A stretch of 64,000 nt of DNA. Source: Luteimonas panaciterrae (GTDB lineage Bacteria; Pseudomonadota; Gammaproteobacteria; Xanthomonadales; Xanthomonadaceae). The translations under genes were made by a program, and so were the position numbers. The notes beneath the pieces were generated by a model that saw only the letters and a list, made by a program, of their open reading frames with translations, did no database searches and was not told the origin of the DNA. Positions 60,308 through 64,000 of the stretch are shown here, piece after piece (the first letter of the stretch is position 1; every line of letters begins with the position of its first letter). Location of the stretch: NCBI RefSeq assembly GCF_020511115.1, contig NZ_JAJAVH010000008.1:248001-312000 (forward strand). Direction: 5' to 3'.

Positions 60308-61564
60308 ATGGCGTCACCCGCCCCCCACATCGTCGTCATCGGCGGCGGCTTCGCCGGCCTGTGGGCCACGCGCGCGCTCGCGGGCGACGACGTGCGCATC
60401 ACGCTCGTCGATCGCGGCAATCACCACCTGTTCCAACCGCTGCTCTATCAGGTCGCCACGGCTGGCCTGTCGGCGCCCGACATCGCCGCGCCGCTGCGGC
60501 ACATCCTGCGCCGGCAGCGCAACGTCACCGTGCTGATGGACGAAGTCACCGGCATCGACACGGGCGCGCGCCAGGTGCAAATGCGCGATGGCGATCCGCT
60601 GTCGTACGACTATCTCCTCGTCGGCACCGGCGCCACCCACGCCTACTTCGGCCATGACGACTGGGCCACGCACGCGCCGGGTTTGAAAACCCTCGACGAC
60701 GCACTGCTGATCCGCCGCCGCGTGCTGTCCGCCTTCGAACGCGCGGAAGCCGAGCCCGATCCCGCGGCGCGACGCGCACTGCTCACTTTCGCCATCGTCG
60801 GCGGCGGCCCCACCGGCGTGGAACTGGCCGGCACGCTCGCCGAAATCGCGCGACATACCCTGAAGCGCGAATTCCGACGCATCGATCCGGGCGAGACGCG
60901 CGTGATGCTGCTCGAAGCCGGGCCACGCGTGCTCTCCTCGTTCCCGGAATCCCTGTCGGCGAAGGCGCGCAAACAGCTTGAAAAGCTCGGCGTCGAAGTC
61001 CGCACCGGCACGCCGGTCGGCGCGATCGATGGCGAAGGCGTGCAGCTCGGCGAGGAACGCATCGCCGCGCGCACCGTGCTGTGGGCGGCGGGTGTCGCCG
61101 CTTCGCCGCTCGCGCGCGCGCTCGATGTGCCGCTCGATCGCGCCGGACGCGTGCCCGTGCAGCCCGACCTCAGCGTGCCGGGCCTCCCCGACGTCTTCGT
61201 CGCCGGCGATCTCGCCAGCGTGCAACAGGACGGCAAGCCGGTGCCGGGCGTGGCGCCCGCCGCCAAGCAGATGGGCGCGCATGTCGCCAAGGTGATCCGC
61301 GCACGCATCACGCGACGAGAAACACCGGCGTTCCGTTACCGCGACTTCGGCAATCTCGCCACCATCGGCCGCAACAAGGCCATCGTCGAACTGCACGGCC
61401 TGCGCTTCTCCGGATATCCGGCGTGGCTGTTCTGGCTGACGATCCACATCTTCTTCCTGATCGGTTTCCGCAACCGGCTGATCGTCATGCTCAATTGGAC
61501 GTGGGCGTACTGGAGCTATCAGCGCGCGGCGCGGATCATCCTCGGACGAGGCGCGGAAGGTTAG
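60308..61564 (+). CDS. type II NADH dehydrogenase (NDH-2)
   Basis: 418 residues, starting six bases after the transporter. The N-terminal HIVVIGGGFAGLWATRAL binds FAD, FAIVGGGPTGVELAGTLAE binds NADH, and VFVAGDLASVQQ is the third FAD contact. The C-terminal WLFWLTIHIFFLIGFRNRLI is a membrane-anchoring helix. NDH-2 passes electrons from NADH to quinone without pumping protons. It probably shares a transcript with the preceding MHS transporter. Confidence 0.93.
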   Translation: MASPAPHIVVIGGGFAGLWATRALAGDDVRITLVDRGNHHLFQPLLYQVATAGLSAPDIAAPLRHILRRQRNVTVLMDEVTGIDTGARQVQMRDGDPLSYDYLLVGTGATHAYFGHDDWATHAPGLKTLDDALLIRRRVLSAFERAEAEPDPAARRALLTFAIVGGGPTGVELAGTLAEIARHTLKREFRRIDPGETRVMLLEAGPRVLSSFPESLSAKARKQLEKLGVEVRTGTPVGAIDGEGVQLGEERIAARTVLWAAGVAASPLARALDVPLDRAGRVPVQPDLSVPGLPDVFVAGDLASVQQDGKPVPGVAPAAKQMGAHVAKVIRARITRRETPAFRYRDFGNLATIGRNKAIVELHGLRFSGYPAWLFWLTIHIFFLIGFRNRLIVMLNWTWAYWSYQRAARIILGRGAEG

Positions 61565-61590
61565 AGAATTTTCGATACGGACGAATGCGC

Positions 61591-61620
61591 GTCATTCCCG
61601 CCTTCGCCGGAATGACGAGC
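61591..61620. repeat. single REP-like element
   Basis: A 30-base element starting GTCATTCCCGCCTTCGCCGG and ending AATGACGAGC closely matches the arms of the inverted pair at 28808-28911. It lies between the convergent NDH-2 and regulator genes. Confidence 0.75.
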
Positions 61621-61634
61621 AAAAGCAGACTTTC

Positions 61635-62255
61635 TCAGCCGTAGTTGAGCTCGCCGGTGTAACTCATCACCAGATACAACAACGCCGGCTCCTGCCCGAA
61701 ATTGGCATAGGCATGCGGCTGATCGGCACGAAAGTGGATGGCATCGCCGGCCGCGAGCGCATGGCGCTGCCCGGCGATTTCAATTTCGGCACTACCGACA
61801 CTGACCACCAGATTCTCGATCGTCCCCGGCGCATGCGCCTCGGCCTGCTCGCGCACGCCGGGCGCGAGGCGGATCTCGTAGAACTCCACGGCATGCGTGC
61901 CGGTGAAGGGAAACAGCGCCCGCGACACATAACCGCCATCGGCCGACGTCAGCAGTTTCGCCTGATCGGCGCGCAGCACTTCGGCCGATGCACGCTCGCC
62001 GTGCAGCAATGCGGTGAGGGGCACGTCCAGGGACGCGGCGATGCGCGAGAGCACCTTCAACGTCGGCGCGCTGCGGCCCTGTTCGACCTGCCAGAGCATG
62101 GCGCGGCTCACCCCGGATTGCTTCGCCAGCAGTTCCAGCGACCATTGCCGCTGGCGGCGCAATTCGGCCACACGCCTGGCGACGACACTCGCGAGATCTG
62201 TCGGATCGGTCTCCGCTATCGGGCCGTCGGATGTCGTCACGACCGCCGTCTCCAT
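61635..62255 (-). CDS. XRE-family regulator with C-terminal cupin
   Basis: 206 residues from the ATG at 62253-62255 (METAVVTTSDG); the frame is open upstream, but the extension has no protein pattern. The helix-turn-helix lies at about residues 22-80 (RQWSLELLAKQSGVSRAMLW then QVEQGRSAPTLKVLSRIA). The cupin domain follows (residues 120-200: EQAEAHAPGTIENLVV, AGDAIHFRADQPHAY). Proteins of this layout sense small molecules and control nearby amine or amino-acid genes. It converges on the NDH-2 gene. Confidence 0.88.
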   Translation of the reverse strand: METAVVTTSDGPIAETDPTDLASVVARRVAELRRQRQWSLELLAKQSGVSRAMLWQVEQGRSAPTLKVLSRIAASLDVPLTALLHGERASAEVLRADQAKLLTSADGGYVSRALFPFTGTHAVEFYEIRLAPGVREQAEAHAPGTIENLVVSVGSAEIEIAGQRHALAAGDAIHFRADQPHAYANFGQEPALLYLVMSYTGELNYG

Positions 62256-62278
62256 CCGATCCGCCCGGACCGTCGCGC

Positions 62279-62467
62279 TCAGCCGGTGCGTCTGAAGGCG
62301 TGGGCCGGCGTCATGGCCGGCTGCGCCGGCCGGAACACCGCCACGGCCGTCATGCCGCTGCGCGGATCGATCCACAGGAATTCACGCCGCCGGCTGCGGC
62401 TGCCGCAGTCGCGCAGAGCCTTGCGGCGGCGGTATTCCTCGGCGTCGTGAAGCGTGGCGGTGGGCAT
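62279..62467 (-). CDS. possible small basic protein
   Basis: 62 residues from the ATG at 62465-62467 (MPTATLHDAEEYRRRKALRD). An ATG twelve codons earlier (62501-62503) is an alternative. The sequence is basic and Arg-rich, with REFLWIDPRSGMTAVAVF near the middle. No family recognised and no clear ribosome site, so it may not be translated. It lies 23 bases upstream of the regulator on the same strand. Confidence 0.4.
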   Translation of the reverse strand: MPTATLHDAEEYRRRKALRDCGSRSRRREFLWIDPRSGMTAVAVFRPAQPAMTPAHAFRRTG

Positions 62468-62709
62468 GGCGGAATCGCACGTCGAAAGGGACTGCGGGCA
62501 CATTGCCGGGGTGGCGACGCCAGGGGAAACAATCGCTCGCCATGCCCATATAACCGCGCGTTCGATAAAGCGGCCGAGCGTCCGTTATAGCGGAAATTTC
62601 CTTTTAAAATCATTGACTTGCTGTTCACATGACTTAAGTGCATGATGACATTGCCGCTGGGTATGAGCCACCCAGCAAGCCCTTCTCCCTCTCCGACAGG
62701 ACGCCCCCG

Positions 62710-63162
62710 ATGAACACCGCGATGAACATGATGCCCATGGCCAACATGCCGATGCCGGGCATGTCCGCCATGCCGATGGCCACGATGATGCCGATGATGT
62801 GCCACATGGATTGCTCCATGACCGCCGACGGCATGATGTGCGTGATGAAGCCCGCCCAGGGCACCACCATGGACATGATGAAAGACTGCTGCGACATGAT
62901 GATGTCGATGATGGCCAGCGGCACCCCGTGCGGCATGATGTGCGGTGGCATGCCGATGATGTCCTGCTGCGGCATGCCGATGATGCCGAAGATGACCTGC
63001 AAGATGGAGTCGCAGGGCATGGTCTGCATGATGATGCCGACCGGCATGATGAGCATGGATATGCTGAAGATGTGCTGCGACAACATGAACCGCATGATGG
63101 GCTGCGGCATGCCAATGACCATGATGTGCGGCAGCATGCCGATGATGGTCTGCATGCACTGA
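62710..63162 (+). CDS. extremely methionine- and cysteine-rich protein
   Basis: 150 residues from the ATG at 62710; an upstream in-frame ATG at 62638 is less likely. By direct count 57 residues are Met (38%) and 16 are Cys. Units of the form MPMMSCCGMPMM and GCGMPMTMMCGSMPMM recur throughout. No signal peptide or long hydrophobic run is visible. Soft-ligand-rich sequences like this bind Cu(I), Ag(I) or Hg(II) in other proteins, so metal sequestration is the most natural guess, but the sequence does not show it directly. It has its own strong terminator and no partner genes adjacent. No family recognised. Confidence 0.75.
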   Translation: MNTAMNMMPMANMPMPGMSAMPMATMMPMMCHMDCSMTADGMMCVMKPAQGTTMDMMKDCCDMMMSMMASGTPCGMMCGGMPMMSCCGMPMMPKMTCKMESQGMVCMMMPTGMMSMDMLKMCCDNMNRMMGCGMPMTMMCGSMPMMVCMH

Positions 63163-63203
63163 AAACATCAGGTCCCGCGCCTTACGCGCGCCCGTGAAGA
63201 AAG

Positions 63204-63227
63204 CGGCCCCTCGCGGGCCGTTTTTTT
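63204..63227 (+). terminator. strong terminator after the Met-rich gene
   Basis: CGGCCC pairs with GGGCCG across CTCGC, followed by seven T residues (63221-63227). A classic Rho-independent terminator, which supports the Met-rich frame being a real transcription unit. Confidence 0.9.
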
Positions 63228-63294
63228 GTTTCGTGACGGCGGTGTTCGGACGCGTTAGCTTAGTCTGCGTCCTCTCCCTCGCCGCACCGACGCC

Positions 63295-64000
63295 ATGACC
63301 TTCCTGGGCACCGACACCTACGTCAGCACCGCCGATCTCAGCCTCGCGGTCAATGCCGCCATCACCCTGCAGCGCCCGCTGCTGATCAAGGGCGAACCGG
63401 GCACCGGCAAGACGCTGCTGGCCGAGGAACTGGCCCGGTCGATCGGCGCCCGCCTGATCACCTGGCACATCAAGTCCACCACCAAGGCGCATCAGGGCTT
63501 GTACGAATACGACGCGGTGAGCCGCCTGCGCGATTCCCAGCTCGGCGTCGAGGGCGTGCACGACGTGCGCAACTACCTGCGCCGCGGCAAGCTCTGGGAG
63601 GCGTTCGAGACTGATCATCGCGCCGTACTGCTGATCGACGAGATCGACAAGGCCGACATCGAGTTCCCCAACGATCTTCTGCAGGAACTCGACCGCATGG
63701 AGTTCTACGTCTACGAGACCGACGAAACCGTGCGCGCGCGGCATCGCCCGATCGTGCTGATCACCTCCAACAATGAGAAGGAGCTGCCGGATGCGTTCCT
63801 GCGCCGCTGCTTCTTCCACTACATCGCATTCCCGGACGCAGCGACGCTCACGAAGATCGTCGACGTGCACTTCCCCGGCATCGAGCGCAATCTCGTCGAG
63901 GAAGCGCTGGCCGTGTTCTTCCAATTGCGCGAAGTGCCGGGCATCAAGAAGAAGCCCTCCACGTCCGAACTGATCGACTGGCTGAAGCTGTTGCTGGCCG
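63295..64000 (+). CDS. MoxR-type AAA ATPase, 5' part only
   Basis: 235 residues from the ATG at 63295, running off the right edge. Walker A is GEPGTGKTLLAEELARS, Walker B is VLLIDEIDKADIEFPNDLL, and the sensor/arginine region follows (ITSNNEKELPDAFLRRC). MoxR ATPases work as chaperones, usually with a von Willebrand A protein encoded just downstream, to mature cofactors or insert metals. The downstream partner is outside the window. Confidence 0.9.
   Translation, partial: MTFLGTDTYVSTADLSLAVNAAITLQRPLLIKGEPGTGKTLLAEELARSIGARLITWHIKSTTKAHQGLYEYDAVSRLRDSQLGVEGVHDVRNYLRRGKLWEAFETDHRAVLLIDEIDKADIEFPNDLLQELDRMEFYVYETDETVRARHRPIVLITSNNEKELPDAFLRRCFFHYIAFPDAATLTKIVDVHFPGIERNLVEEALAVFFQLREVPGIKKKPSTSELIDWLKLLLA

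Noticed and set aside
62634..63155. A Met/Ile-rich frame on the minus strand opposite the Met-rich gene
   Set aside because: It arises because ATG-rich DNA contains many CATG palindromes; the plus frame has better start, length and terminator support.

Overview
The window looks like a piece of chromosome from a high-GC gammaproteobacterium of the Xanthomonadales/Lysobacterales type. Pointers are the gene order def-fmt-rsmB diverging from LysM-dprA-smg-topA-tsaC, a TopA with a lysine/alanine-rich tail, DUF3106, DUF3667 and DUF4124 proteins, and a mannoside locus with LacI-type operators. The assignment is inference from gene content only; no database search was possible.

Region by region: (1) 1-3460 is an accessory patch. 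It holds the 3' end of an AT-rich nuclease-like gene, a possible insertion-sequence end, three small uncharacterised genes and a possible IS3 orfA scrap. It abuts the 3' end of a tRNA gene, as integrated islands usually do. (2) 3461-3771 (minus) is a tRNA-Ile(CAU) gene split after its anticodon by a 235-nt group I intron. (3) 3920-10170 is a mannoside-use locus: a secreted GH92 alpha-mannosidase divergent from a FucP-type transporter, a fructokinase and an AGE-family isomerase, with two 16-bp operators between them. (4) 10217-13723 carries an NTF2-like protein, a membrane protein, rpoD and dtd. (5) 13784-26444 is a surface-glycan/lipid block: two paralogous CDP-glycerol-type transferases, an LpxL-like acyltransferase, a YdbS/YdbT-like pair, four further glycosyltransferases and two polytopic membrane proteins, one ArnT/PMT-like. 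(6) 26526-38060 is translation and DNA housekeeping (rsmB, fmt, def, LysM protein, dprA, smg, topA, tsaC), with a small pilin-like/GYF-RDD cluster inside. (7) 38150-49404 has several secreted or metabolic proteins around gltBD. (8) 49474-56073 has SppA, a MATE exporter, a DUF3667 membrane protein, a DUF3106 protein and a membrane-anchored protein with a sigma-4-like domain. (9) 56074-64000 has an AT-rich gap with two perfect DnaA boxes, then priA, an MHS transporter, a type II NADH dehydrogenase, an XRE-cupin regulator, an extremely Met/Cys-rich protein with a strong terminator, and the start of a MoxR ATPase gene.

Most of the sequence is ordinary core genome. The strongest unusual signals are the group I intron in tRNA-Ile(CAU), the 150-residue protein that is 38% methionine with 16 cysteines, the sigma-4-like/transmembrane protein paired with a DUF3106 gene, and the inverted pair of DnaA boxes beside priA.
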